From Glo-17 sp964549735 (GTDB lineage Bacteria; Krumholzibacteriota; Krumholzibacteriia; LZORAL124-64-63): a stretch of 41,945 nucleotides of DNA. How positions within the stretch are numbered: the stretch's first letter is position 1; each line of letters opens with the position of its first letter. The notes under the pieces were generated by a model. The model made no database searches. It was not told where the DNA came from and worked only from the letters and a program-made list of their open reading frames with translations. This document shows positions 1-8,417 of this stretch, one piece after another. A program made the translations under genes and the position numbers. Location of the stretch: the NCBI GenBank assembly GCA_964549735.1, contig CAZJWO010000017.1, positions 1-41,945 of the forward strand. Reading direction: 5' to 3'.

Positions 1-276
1 CGCGGACCTTTCGGGTGCATTCGCGACGGCGCGCTGCAGCTGGCGCGCCGTTCGGGGGCGCCGATCGTGCCGTTGACGCTCGCCGGCCGCGGCTGGCTCG
101 AATTGCGGACCTGGGATCGCACGCGCGTGCCGCTGCCCGGAGCGCGTCTGCGCATCGAGGCCGGCCGCCCTTTGCAGCTGGCTGGCGACGTCGCCGCGGC
201 GGAATGGGAAGGCCTGCGGCGAGAACTGGCCCGGCGGCTCGGCGCGTGCGCGGAGAGCGATCATGCGCGTCGTTGA
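1..276 (+). CDS. DUF374-type lysophospholipid acyltransferase family protein (3' end only)
   Basis: Only the last 91 codons lie in the window. They read in frame 1 from the first base and stop at 274-276. The stretch GAPIVPLTLAGRG, followed by a Trp-Asp-Arg-Thr segment and VPLPGARLRIEAGRPL, matches the C-terminal half of the DUF374/LPLAT family: a conserved 'pG..LA..sGAPIVPv' block, then 'sWDr..vP.PF.r....G.Pl'. The catalytic HX4D motif would be upstream and is not visible. The family is thought to transfer acyl groups to membrane lipids or lipid A precursors at the inner membrane. The gene overlaps lpxK by 14 bp, which supports a role in the same envelope-lipid pathway. Family assignment is fairly secure; the exact substrate is unknown. 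Confidence 0.7.
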   Translation, partial: RGPFGCIRDGALQLARRSGAPIVPLTLAGRGWLELRTWDRTRVPLPGARLRIEAGRPLQLAGDVAAAEWEGLRRELARRLGACAESDHARR

Positions 277-1384
277 CTGGCGGCCGCTGGCCGAGAGATG
301 GCTGTCCGGTCGCGGGCAGGGGTCCGGCGGATCGGCCGGCGCGGGAATCGCCGGCCCCCTGGCCGATGCCCTGGCCCGCGCGCGCGACGCGCGCCGGCCG
401 CCGCCGCCAGCCGGCGTGCTCGTGGTTTCGGTGGGCAATCTGCGCCTGGGCGGCACGGGCAAGACGCCGGTCGTATTGGCGGTGGCGCGGGCTCTGCAGG
501 CGCGGGGGCGGCGCGGCGCCGTGCTGTTGCGCGGCTATGGCAGCGCGACGACGCGGCCGCTGCCGGTCGAGGCGACGGATCGGCGGGCGGCGGACGAAGC
601 GCGCTTCCTGGCGGCGCAACTGCGGGAAACAGCCGCGACAGACCTCGCGCCATGGCGCGTCGTGCAAGCCCGGCGGCGCGCCGACGGGCTGGCCATGCTG
701 CTGATGGAGACGCCGCCGCCCGAGGTCGTGCTGCTGGAGGATGGTTTCCAGACCGGGGGCGTCGGCCGCCATCTGGACGTGCTGATCCTGGACGCCTGGC
801 AGACGGACGCCGACCGGCTGTACCCGCGGGGGGGGCGGGTGATCCCGTTCGGCCCGTATCGGGAGTCGGATCGCGGCGCCGCGCGCGCGCAAGTCTGGCT
901 CCTGGAGACCGCGGCGCCGTCGGATCTCGCGGCGAAGCCGGCGCTGGGGCGAGCGCGCATCCTCGGCTTCCAGCGACGTCATTTTCTGGAGCCGGTTGGA
1001 GCGCCCCAGGCGGCGGCGGACGGCGGGCCGCTGGCCGCAGACGTGGCCGCGCGACGTTGGGGGCTGCTGGCGGGACTGGCGCGGCCGCGACGGTTCGAAG
1101 CCGAGGCCGTCGCTCTCGTGCCGGGGCGCGCGGTTCTGGCGATCCGCTGCCGCGACCATTGCGACTACCAGCGTGGCCTGTTGGGGCGAATCCTGGCCGC
1201 CGGCGAACGCGCGGCGGTGACGGACTGGGCGACGACCGCGAAGGACTGGATCAAGCTGCAAGCGCTGTGGCCACCGGCGCTGCCGGTGCACATCGTGCGC
1301 CAGGAAGTGATCTGGACCGGAACGCAGACGCTCCCCGAACTGATCGGAGAGCGTCTGGATGCGATGCGCGGAGCTGCGTTCTGA
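263..1384 (+). CDS. lpxK: Tetraacyldisaccharide 4'-kinase
   Basis: LpxK phosphorylates the 4' position of the lipid A disaccharide at the inner-membrane face, near the end of the Raetz pathway. The protein is 373 aa, slightly longer than the usual 325-350. The signature VSVGNLRLGGTGKTPVV (about residues 55-71) contains the Walker A loop GGTGKTP typical of LpxK. LLEDGFQ and a DAW...LYPRGG.... block downstream match the family's 'iDDGfQ' and 'vLPaGplREp' regions. The ATG lies inside the end of the upstream acyltransferase gene (14-bp overlap), consistent with translational coupling. The N-terminus is rich in Gly/Ser/Ala and looks extended. It shows that the organism makes lipid A. The gene converges on the lipoprotein gene at 1392-1994 with only 7 bp between stop codons. 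Confidence 0.92.
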   Translation: MRVVDWRPLAERWLSGRGQGSGGSAGAGIAGPLADALARARDARRPPPPAGVLVVSVGNLRLGGTGKTPVVLAVARALQARGRRGAVLLRGYGSATTRPLPVEATDRRAADEARFLAAQLRETAATDLAPWRVVQARRRADGLAMLLMETPPPEVVLLEDGFQTGGVGRHLDVLILDAWQTDADRLYPRGGRVIPFGPYRESDRGAARAQVWLLETAAPSDLAAKPALGRARILGFQRRHFLEPVGAPQAAADGGPLAADVAARRWGLLAGLARPRRFEAEAVALVPGRAVLAIRCRDHCDYQRGLLGRILAAGERAAVTDWATTAKDWIKLQALWPPALPVHIVRQEVIWTGTQTLPELIGERLDAMRGAAF

Positions 1385-1391
1385 CGCCGCT

Positions 1392-1994
1392 CTACTCCAC
1401 GATCAGCGGCACGAAGATCACGCGCAACTGCGCCTCCGTCGAGGTCACCTTGTCGCTGCCCGATTCGTTGCCGTAGAAGATCAGGCGGGCGTTGGCCTGG
1501 AACGGCGGAATGACCTCGGCGCCCAGCTGCATGAACCACGCCGCGTCCTTCATGTCCGGACCGACGATCGTCACCGCGACCGCGGACGTCTCGTTCACCG
1601 GCACGAGCACGTTCGCGCCGCCGCCGATGATGTTGTGCGCCGGCAGATCGACCGCCCCGAGTCCCGGCCGGCTCGACACGTCCTCCCAGATGACATCATA
1701 GCCCGTCACCCGGTACATGCTGTACGGTCCGTTCGTGCACGGCATCGTCACGGTGCAACCGTAGGCGCGGGCGTGGAAGATGACCGGTACGGCGTCGGTG
1801 ATGATGACCAGGTCGCCGTTGGCGGTCAGGTTCCGGTAGCCCGACAGCAAGGGATCGCCCTGGTTCACCGTGTGGACGTCACAGACCAGCCGGCGTCCGC
1901 TGTAGCCCTCGGGGTTGTCGCAACCGCTGAAGCTCAGCACCATGGTCAGGAAGCACAATCCGCCGAGGACGTTTCGTAGCACGGAGGACTTCAC
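1392..1994 (-). CDS. Putative lipoprotein of unknown function
   Basis: This 200-aa product is not recognised as any known family. I chose the GTG at 1994 because a GGGAGGG ribosome-binding site sits just upstream and the translation then opens with a clean lipoprotein signal peptide: Lys near the start, a hydrophobic stretch GGLCFLTMVLSF, then SGC with Cys25 as lipid anchor. Phe at -3 of the lipobox is unusual. The mature part is beta-rich, with several Val/Ile-rich strands ending in LRVIFVPLIVE, and has four further cysteines. One phrase, 'NLTANGDLVIITDAVPVIFHA', looks like an Ig-like or adhesin-type surface domain, but I cannot name it. The open frame continues upstream of the GTG without a plausible start. 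Likely anchored to the outer membrane or in the periplasm. Confidence 0.6.
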   Translation of the reverse strand: MKSSVLRNVLGGLCFLTMVLSFSGCDNPEGYSGRRLVCDVHTVNQGDPLLSGYRNLTANGDLVIITDAVPVIFHARAYGCTVTMPCTNGPYSMYRVTGYDVIWEDVSSRPGLGAVDLPAHNIIGGGANVLVPVNETSAVAVTIVGPDMKDAAWFMQLGAEVIPPFQANARLIFYGNESGSDKVTSTEAQLRVIFVPLIVE

Positions 1995-2192
1995 GTCTAC
2001 CCTCCCGGGATTCGGCGCGGACCGCAAGCGGCCGCTGGGACAACGTTTCCAGATTCCAGACAGGCTATCGGCCAGCGCGGGGGCGACTTGACCCCGGATT
2101 GATGTTTGCCTGACTTCGCACCAGCGGAGCAGAAATCGCGCCAGAAACGGGACTCCCGGAGGCGGGGTTGCTCTGCGGCGGATAACCCGCCA

Positions 2193-2222
2193 TTGCCGGC
2201 GCGGCGCGGCCCGCCTTATCAT
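2193..2222 (+). promoter_or_regulatory. Candidate sigma-70-type promoter of the nadB-bsh operon
   Basis: TTGCCG (2193-2198), an 18-bp spacer and TATCAT (2217-2222, five of six consensus bases) precede nadB by about 50 nt. This is the best -35/-10 pair in the 284-bp gap between the divergent lipoprotein and nadB genes. Prediction from sequence only. Confidence 0.45.
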
Positions 2223-2278
2223 GGCCGCGAACCCGGCTGGCGACCGCGCCGCCGGCCCATTCCGAAACGGAGAATGCC

Positions 2279-3952
2279 ATGCCTCCGCTGGACCCGCAGC
2301 GCAGCCGCTGCCTGGTCGTCGGTTCCGGCATCGCGGGCTTGCAATTTGCCCTGCTTGCCGCCGCCGACGGCGATGTCCGCGTCATCACGAAGAAGGACTC
2401 GCAGGAGAGCAATACGAACTATGCGCAGGGCGGCATCGCGGCTGTCCTCTCGCCGCTCGACCACTTCGATCTGCACGTCCAGGACACGTTGACCGCCGGC
2501 GACGGCCTCTGCCGCGAGGGCATCGTGCGCCGCATGGTCGAGGCGGGACCTCGCTTGATCCGTCGCCTGCTGGACGCTGGCGCCGAATTCCAGCGCGCGC
2601 AAGAGGACGACGGCGCGGCCTTCGACCTGGGACGCGAAGGCGGCCATTCCCGCCGACGCATCCTGCACAGCAAGGACCTGACCGGCCGCATGCTCGAGAG
2701 CACCTTGCTGGAGCGCTGCCGCGAGCACGCCGCGATCGCGATCGACGAGGACCACCTCGCCGTCGATCTGATCCTGGGTCGCGAGCTCGGCCTGACCGGG
2801 GAGGCTGCGACCCGCGTCGTCGGCTGCTGGACGCTTGATCGCCGCCACGAGAGCCGCCGCGCCTACCTCGCCGATGTCGTCGTGCTGGCGACCGGCGGGT
2901 GCGGCAAGGTGTACTGCTACACGAGCAATCCGGACATCGCGACGGGAGACGGCCTGGCCATGGCCTACCGGGCGGGCGCCCGCCTGGCGAACCTCGAGTT
3001 CGTGCAGTTCCATCCCACCTGCCTGTACCACCCCGCGGCCAAGAGCTTCCTGCTCAGCGAGGCGGTGCGCGGCGAAGGCGCCCACCTCATCAACAGCCGC
3101 GGCGAGCGCTTCATGCCCCGCTACCATCCCCAGGCGGAGCTGGCGCCGCGCGACGTCGTCGCCCGCAGCATCGATCACGAGATGAAGACCAGCGGCGATC
3201 CCAGCGTCTTCCTCGACCTGCGGCATCTGTCGCGAGAGCGGGTCGAGAGCCGTTTCCCGCATCTGGTCCAGACGTGCCGGCTCTTCGGATTCGACCTCGC
3301 GGGCCAGCCGGTGCCTGTCGTGCCCGCGGCGCATTACATGTGCGGCGGCGTGCAGGTCACGCCCGCAGGGCGCGCGAGCCTGCCGGGGCTCTTCGTGGTC
3401 GGCGAGGCGGCCTGCACCGGCGTGCACGGCGCGAATCGCCTCGCCAGCAACTCCCTGCTCGAGGCGGTCTTCCTGGCGGATGCCGCGGCGTCGGCCATGC
3501 GCGACGAACCGCGCCCGGTGACCGGACAGCCTCTGGCGACGCTGCGCGCGGATCCCTTGCTGCGGCAGGAGGGCGCGCCGGACGTGATGATCCTCGAGCA
3601 CGATTGGGATTCGGTCCGCCGCGTCATGTGGGACTATGTGGGCATCGTGCGCGAGCGGGAGCGCCTGGAGATCGCGCTCGCCCGGCTGCGGTCGATCCGG
3701 CGCACGGTCGAGGCGATGTTCGCCACGCGCCGGGTGACCGCCGCGCTCGTCGAGCTACGCAACATCGCCTTGCTCGGCGAGCTCATCGTGCTGTGCGCGC
3801 GAGGGCGCCGCGAGAGCCGGGGCTTGCATTTCGTCAGCGACCATCCGACCAAGCTCGCGGGCGAGCCGCGCGACACGGTCATCGCCCGCGACCTGCCTGT
3901 CGACGGCGAGGTCGCCCTTGCGCTGGAAGCAACGCCGAGAGAACGCGGCTGA
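2279..3952 (+). CDS. nadB: L-aspartate oxidase
   Basis: NadB oxidises L-aspartate to iminoaspartate with FAD, the first step of de novo NAD synthesis. The 557-aa protein opens with the dinucleotide-binding motif VVGSGIAGLQFA (about residues 13-24). It then has NTNYAQGGIAAVL, the active-site segment GREGGHSRRRILH, EFVQFHPT, and the C-terminal flavoprotein signature GANRLASNSLLE. These are all hallmarks of the NadB/SdhA family and in the NadB variant. Length is normal. The ATG at 2279 has a GGAG site 6 nt upstream. The stop overlaps the next start by one base (TGATG), so the methyltransferase is translationally coupled. nadA and nadC are not in the window. Placement at the head of a bacillithiol operon is unusual. 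Confidence 0.95.
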   Translation: MPPLDPQRSRCLVVGSGIAGLQFALLAAADGDVRVITKKDSQESNTNYAQGGIAAVLSPLDHFDLHVQDTLTAGDGLCREGIVRRMVEAGPRLIRRLLDAGAEFQRAQEDDGAAFDLGREGGHSRRRILHSKDLTGRMLESTLLERCREHAAIAIDEDHLAVDLILGRELGLTGEAATRVVGCWTLDRRHESRRAYLADVVVLATGGCGKVYCYTSNPDIATGDGLAMAYRAGARLANLEFVQFHPTCLYHPAAKSFLLSEAVRGEGAHLINSRGERFMPRYHPQAELAPRDVVARSIDHEMKTSGDPSVFLDLRHLSRERVESRFPHLVQTCRLFGFDLAGQPVPVVPAAHYMCGGVQVTPAGRASLPGLFVVGEAACTGVHGANRLASNSLLEAVFLADAAASAMRDEPRPVTGQPLATLRADPLLRQEGAPDVMILEHDWDSVRRVMWDYVGIVRERERLEIALARLRSIRRTVEAMFATRRVTAALVELRNIALLGELIVLCARGRRESRGLHFVSDHPTKLAGEPRDTVIARDLPVDGEVALALEATPRERG

Positions 3953-4764
3953 TGTCGGACGCTTGCCGGCAGCCCTGGTACAACATCGCCTTTGGGGCCC
4001 ATTATCCGCGCCTGTACGCCCACCGCGATCTGCAGGAGGCGCGCCGTTGTCTGGCGCTGCTGCCGCGGCTCGCCCCGCTGGGCGGCGGATCGGTGCTCGA
4101 CCTGGGCTGCGGACATGGCCGCCATCTCGAACTGCTCGCGGCCGCCGGGTCGCCGGCGCTGGGGCTGGATCTTTCGCGGCCGCTGCTGCACGAAGCGCAA
4201 CGGCGCGCTCCGGGCGCGCCTTTGCTCCAGGCCGACATGCGGCAGCTGCCGCTGCGAGATGGCGTCTGCGGCGCGGTGCTGTCGTTGTTCACCGCGTTCG
4301 GGTACTTCGGAACCGCCGCGAACCACCTGCCAGTCGTACGCGAGATCGCGCGGGTGCTGCGATCCGACGGCTGCTGGTACCTGGATTTCCTGGACAGCGA
4401 CCGCGTCGCGAAAGAGCTGGCCGGCGGCGTCCGCCGCAGCACGCGGCGGCTGGGACCGTTGCTGGTGCAGGAAGAACGGTGGCTGGCGACGGCGCCGCTG
4501 CGCGTCGTCAAGGATGTCCAGCTGAGCGCCGTATCGGGACGCGAGGCCGAGGCGCGCGCGCTGGGGGTCGCTGCGGAGGGCTTGCGTTACGCGGAAGAAG
4601 TCACCTTGTTATCGTTGGACGAGTTGGCCGAACTCGCGGCGGCGGCCGGTCTGCGGCGGATCGCGGCGGCCGGCGACTACGCGGGTTCGCCGCTCGTGCC
4701 GGGAGCCAGCGAGCGCTGGTTGCTGGTCTTCGCCCGAGGCGGCAGGAAAGGCGACGGGGCATGA
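3952..4764 (+). CDS. Class I SAM-dependent methyltransferase, candidate N-methyl-bacillithiol synthase (NmbA-like)
   Basis: This 270-aa protein has the Rossmann methyltransferase core: motif I VLDLGCGHGRH (residues 48-58), the acidic strand-2 end GLDLS (71-75), motif II region QADMRQLP (93-100), and SLFTAFGYF (111-119) where small-molecule methyltransferases place their substrate pocket. Its start overlaps the nadB stop (TGATG) and its stop overlaps the bshC start (ATGA), so it is wedged into a bacillithiol operon. Known from Chlorobaculum tepidum: the methyltransferase CT1040 (NmbA) methylates the cysteine nitrogen of bacillithiol. I infer the same role here from class and context. I could not align it to CT1040, so the methyltransferase call is firm and the substrate is inferred. 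Confidence 0.7.
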   Translation: MSDACRQPWYNIAFGAHYPRLYAHRDLQEARRCLALLPRLAPLGGGSVLDLGCGHGRHLELLAAAGSPALGLDLSRPLLHEAQRRAPGAPLLQADMRQLPLRDGVCGAVLSLFTAFGYFGTAANHLPVVREIARVLRSDGCWYLDFLDSDRVAKELAGGVRRSTRRLGPLLVQEERWLATAPLRVVKDVQLSAVSGREAEARALGVAAEGLRYAEEVTLLSLDELAELAAAAGLRRIAAAGDYAGSPLVPGASERWLLVFARGGRKGDGA

Positions 4765-6332
4765 TCGGAGTCCAGACTGGTGCCGGTCTCGTGGGGCACG
4801 CCGATTTCGACCACCTCTTCCGTGACTGGCTCGCGGGCTGCTCGGCGCTCGGCGAGGCCCGCCAGGAATTGCAGGGTTTCTTCGGCCTGGAGCCGGCCGC
4901 GGGCGTACCGGGGCCGCTCTGGAACGACGTGGCCTGGCGGGAGGCATGGCAGAGGGATTTCCTGGCCGACCTGCCGAGCGAGGCGGCCCGCGACCAGGCC
5001 CGCCGCGATATCGGCGAGCTGGCGGCCGGGCGGGCGGATGTCGTCATCACCGGACAGCAGCCCGGCTTTCTCGGCGGTCCGCTGCACACGCTCTACAAGG
5101 TGGCCACGGCTGTCGTCCTCGCCGAACTGCGCACCGCGGCGGGGCGGCCGACGGTGCCGGTGTTCTGGAGCGGCGACGACGACGACGACATCCGCGAGGC
5201 CCTGCAGCCGGTGGCGTGGGACCCGCTGCGGGGCGTCGTTCTGCACCACGCGCAGCACGGCCGGCGGGGCCTGACGAGCGACCGCATGATCGGCGATCTG
5301 CCGGCGACCGAGATCGCATCGGGTGCGGCGGCCTGGCTGCAGGAGATCGCCGAACGCAACGCGCTGGCCCGCGATCTGGCCGACCTCTGGCGCCAGGGCA
5401 TCGCCGCCGGCCTGACCTGGGGGCGCCTGCAACGGCGCGCGCTGCTGCGCGTGCTGCCGCAGCGCGGTCTGCTGATCGTCCACGGCAACGATCCCGCGCT
5501 GCACGCCGCGGCGTCGGCATTCTATCAGCGCCTCTGGCAGGATCGCAGCCGCCTGCGCGAGGCGGCGCGCAACGGCGGGCGGCGTCTCGCTGCGGCCGGA
5601 TATACGCCTGCGGTGACGGAGTCCAGCATCCAGCGCTTCCTGCACCAGGGGCGCGAAGGACGCCGGCATCCGCTGTCGGCGGAACATGCCGGCAACCTCC
5701 CCCCTGCGAGCGAGCTGCGACCCGGCGTCGTGGCCCGGTCCTGCGTTCAGGATTGGCTCCTGCGCCCGGCGGCGGTGGTGGTCGGACCCGGCGAGGTCGC
5801 GTACCTCAAGCAACTGGTGCCGGTCTACGAGGCGTTCGACCTGCCGCGCGCGCCGCTCTTGCCGCGCCTCTTCGCGCAGGCCGGCCCGGCCGGCCATGGC
5901 GATTTCCACACCTGGGCTCTCGAGCTGGCCGATCGCAACCAGCCCGATCCCGGTTCCCAGCTGGCGGCGGCCGCGCAGCGTGTCGCGGCGCTGCCGCGCA
6001 CCGAGCTGATGAGCGTCCTGCATCATGAGGGGGGCGTGCCCCCCGAGCGGTTGCCCCCGCTCGCCGAGCAGGTCATGCGACGCTGGGGCCGCTATCTGAC
6101 CGGCATCTTGCAGCGAGAGTTGCGGCGCCGCCGCGAAGACGCGGGGGCGGGCCAACCGCTGTGGCTGCGGCCGGAAGGGCGGCGCCAGGAGCGCGCGCTG
6201 GCGACCTTCGCCGCGGTCGCGCTCTGGGGCGACCCCTTCTGCGAGGCCGTGGTGCACGCCTGCCGGCGGCACGTCGACATGGGCCTGGACGGAGACTGGC
6301 GGGAGTTCCTGCTGACCGTTCCCGGCGCCTGA
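4761..6332 (+). CDS. bshC: Bacillithiol biosynthesis cysteine-adding enzyme BshC
   Basis: BshC couples cysteine to glucosaminyl-malate, the last step of bacillithiol synthesis in the cytoplasm. The 523-aa length is typical. The family signature is clear: VVITGQQPGFLGGPLHTLYK (residues 94-113), followed by VPVFWSGDDDDD (from residue 132), where characterised BshC proteins have 'PVFWiAsEDHDf'. The second block here is an unusual run of aspartates. The ATG overlaps the methyltransferase stop by 4 bp (ATGA). bshB1 and bshA follow directly, which makes the assignment essentially certain by context. Confidence 0.93.
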   Translation: MIGVQTGAGLVGHADFDHLFRDWLAGCSALGEARQELQGFFGLEPAAGVPGPLWNDVAWREAWQRDFLADLPSEAARDQARRDIGELAAGRADVVITGQQPGFLGGPLHTLYKVATAVVLAELRTAAGRPTVPVFWSGDDDDDIREALQPVAWDPLRGVVLHHAQHGRRGLTSDRMIGDLPATEIASGAAAWLQEIAERNALARDLADLWRQGIAAGLTWGRLQRRALLRVLPQRGLLIVHGNDPALHAAASAFYQRLWQDRSRLREAARNGGRRLAAAGYTPAVTESSIQRFLHQGREGRRHPLSAEHAGNLPPASELRPGVVARSCVQDWLLRPAAVVVGPGEVAYLKQLVPVYEAFDLPRAPLLPRLFAQAGPAGHGDFHTWALELADRNQPDPGSQLAAAAQRVAALPRTELMSVLHHEGGVPPERLPPLAEQVMRRWGRYLTGILQRELRRRREDAGAGQPLWLRPEGRRQERALATFAAVALWGDPFCEAVVHACRRHVDMGLDGDWREFLLTVPGA

Positions 6333-6355
6333 CCGCGCGAAACGAGGTGCGAGCG

Positions 6356-7111
6356 ATGGATGCGCGTTGTGATCTGCTCTGCGTGGCGCCCCACCCCGAC
6401 GACGCGGAGATCGCTCTGGGCGGCACCCTGCGCCTGCTGGCAGACCGCGGCCGCCGGGTCTGGATCTGCGATCTGACGCGCGGCGAGCTGGCGACCAATG
6501 CCGATCCCGAGACGCGGTGGCACGAGGCCTTGGCGGCGAGCGAAGTGCTCGGTCTCGCCGGCAGGGTCCAGCTGGCCCTGCCGGATGGCTTCATCGAGCC
6601 GACGGCCCGCGATCAGGTCGTGGCAGTCGTCCACGTTCTGCGGGTGCTCTGCCCGGCGTGGGTGCTGACGGCGCCGGCGCCGCTGCGGCACCCCGACCAT
6701 CTGGCGTCGCCGGCGCTGGTGCGGCGCGCCGCATTCCTCAGCCGGCTGCCCGCATTGCGGATCGCCGCGCCGCCAGCGCGCTGGTGGCCGGCGCCGCCGC
6801 CGGATCCCGCGGTCGACGCCTGGATTCCCGCCGTCGTGGGACATACCTGCACGGAGGGGCGCGAGCCCGACCTCCTCTTCGACGTCACGCAGACCTGGTC
6901 CGCCAAACACGACGCCCTCGCCTGCTATCGCAGCCAGTTCCGCCGCGAGGAGGGGCGCGCCCCGACCTACATCAACGACCCCGCGTTCCTCGCCGGCATC
7001 GACGGCATCGGCAGCCGCTGGGGCCGGCGCGCACGCGCGTCATGGGCGGAAGCGGTCCGCCTCGAGGCCAGGCTCGCGGTCACGGATCTGCCGGCGGGGC
7101 GGTGGACGTGA
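6356..7111 (+). CDS. bshB1: Bacillithiol biosynthesis deacetylase BshB1
   Basis: This zinc-dependent LmbE/PIG-L-family deacetylase removes the acetyl group from GlcNAc-malate to give GlcN-malate. The 251-aa protein shows the metal-binding motif APHPDDAE (residues 11-18), the BshB-type DLTRGELATNADPETR segment, and the second metal motif RHPDH (111-115). A YRSQF block near residue 190 is also typical. I chose the ATG at 6356, which has GAGG 8 nt upstream. The open frame extends further back into bshC but has no better start. The stop overlaps the bshA GTG by 4 bp. It sits between bshC and bshA, completing the pathway. Confidence 0.93.
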   Translation: MDARCDLLCVAPHPDDAEIALGGTLRLLADRGRRVWICDLTRGELATNADPETRWHEALAASEVLGLAGRVQLALPDGFIEPTARDQVVAVVHVLRVLCPAWVLTAPAPLRHPDHLASPALVRRAAFLSRLPALRIAAPPARWWPAPPPDPAVDAWIPAVVGHTCTEGREPDLLFDVTQTWSAKHDALACYRSQFRREEGRAPTYINDPAFLAGIDGIGSRWGRRARASWAEAVRLEARLAVTDLPAGRWT

Positions 7112-8325
7112 GCCGATTGCCAGGCATCGGCATCACTTGCTACCCGAGCCAGGGCGGCAGCGGCATCGTGGCGACCGAACTCGGTCTGAACCTGGCGCGC
7201 AGCGGCTACGCGGTGCATTTCATCTGCGCGAGCCCGCCGTTGCGCCTGCGCCACACCGCGAACGTCTTCTACCACGAAGTCAAGATGGCGGACTATCCTG
7301 TGTTCCAGCACCCGCCGTACACGTTGAGCTTGGCGACAGCCATGGCCGAAGCGGTCACGGCGCACGGCCTGGACATCCTGCACGTGCACTACGCCATCCC
7401 GCACGCCGCCAGCGGCTTTCTGGCCCGGGAGATGGTCGGCGGCAGCCAGCGCCTCAAGCTCATCACGACGCTGCATGGGACGGACATCACGCTCGTCGGC
7501 CAGGCGCCGGCGTTCTTTCCCATGACCCGTTTCCTCATCGAACGCTCCGACGCGGTCACGGCGGTCAGCAATTTCCTGGCGCGCGAGACCCGCGCAGTCT
7601 TCGAGGTGGCGAGACCGATCGAGGTGATCCCCAATTTCGTCGATACGCGCCGCTTCCGTCCGCTCGTGGACCGCAGTCGCCGGTGCCGTTTCGCCGCCGC
7701 CGACGAGCCCCTGGTCTTGCACGCCTCGAATTTCCGCGAGGTCAAGAACCTGCCCGCCGTGGTGGCGGTGTTCGCGCGCATCGCCGCGCAGCTGCCCGCC
7801 CGGCTCCTCCTGCTCGGCGACGGTCCCTTGCGCGAAGCGACGCTGGCCGAGCTCCAGGCGCTGGGGCTGGGCGACCGGGTCGCGGCGCCGGGCTTGATCG
7901 AGGATCTGGCGCCGCTGCTGCCGCTGGGCGACCTGCTGCTGCTGCCATCGCGGCACGAGAGCTTCGGCCTGGTGGCTCTCGAGGCGATGTCGTGCGGCGT
8001 GCCGGTGATCGCCACCGATCGAGGTGGCACGGCGGAGTTCATCGCCGACGGCAGCAACGGTTTCCTGCGCGATCCCGATGACATCGATGGCATGACCGAG
8101 GCGGCCCTGCGCCTGCTGAGCGATCCCGACCTCCATCGCCATGTCGCGGAGGAGGCCCGGCGCGATGCGGTGGCCTCGTTCGGCGAGCGCTGCGTCCTGC
8201 GCCAGTATCTGGACCTCTACGACCGCCTGCTCGGACTCGGGCCGCCTGGCGAACGGCTGGCGCAGCGGGTGGTTTCGACGCCGTCGCCGGGCTCGCCGGA
8301 GCGCCGAAGCGGAGCGGACGGTTGA
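7108..8325 (+). CDS. bshA: N-acetyl-alpha-D-glucosaminyl L-malate synthase
   Basis: BshA is a GT4 glycosyltransferase that joins UDP-GlcNAc and L-malate, the first step of bacillithiol synthesis. The 405-aa protein begins with GIGITCYPSQGGSGIVATEL, the BshA N-terminal glycine-rich loop. It then has DILHVHYAIPHA, ITTLHGTDITLVG, and the GT4 nucleotide-sugar motif RHESFGLVALEAMSCGVPVI near residue 285. IPNFVDTRRF is another BshA hallmark. The start is a GTG inside the bshB1 stop (GTGA); another in-frame GTG lies 6 bp upstream. It is the third core bacillithiol gene here, so the window encodes the complete pathway from UDP-GlcNAc, malate and cysteine. Confidence 0.95.
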   Translation: MSRLPGIGITCYPSQGGSGIVATELGLNLARSGYAVHFICASPPLRLRHTANVFYHEVKMADYPVFQHPPYTLSLATAMAEAVTAHGLDILHVHYAIPHAASGFLAREMVGGSQRLKLITTLHGTDITLVGQAPAFFPMTRFLIERSDAVTAVSNFLARETRAVFEVARPIEVIPNFVDTRRFRPLVDRSRRCRFAAADEPLVLHASNFREVKNLPAVVAVFARIAAQLPARLLLLGDGPLREATLAELQALGLGDRVAAPGLIEDLAPLLPLGDLLLLPSRHESFGLVALEAMSCGVPVIATDRGGTAEFIADGSNGFLRDPDDIDGMTEAALRLLSDPDLHRHVAEEARRDAVASFGERCVLRQYLDLYDRLLGLGPPGERLAQRVVSTPSPGSPERRSGADG

Positions 8326-8350
8326 CAGCTTGCCCGGGCCACGGCACATT
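8322..8350 (+). promoter_or_regulatory. Candidate promoter of the Minf_1886-family gene
   Basis: A perfect TTGACA (8322-8327) lies across the bshA stop. A 17-bp spacer and CACATT (8345-8350) follow. The gene starts 68 nt further on. It suggests the Minf_1886 gene has its own promoter as well as possible read-through from bshA. The -10 box is weak. Confidence 0.4.
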
Positions 8351-8417
8351 GTGCTGAGGACGGTCGCCGGCGGGGTCGGGGTCGATCTGGCCGGGGACTG
8401 CGGATCAGGGGTGCCTG

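Noticed and set aside
2219..3601. A 460-codon minus-strand frame opposite nadB
   Set aside because: It is a low-complexity antisense shadow of a gene with strong family motifs and has no start signal.
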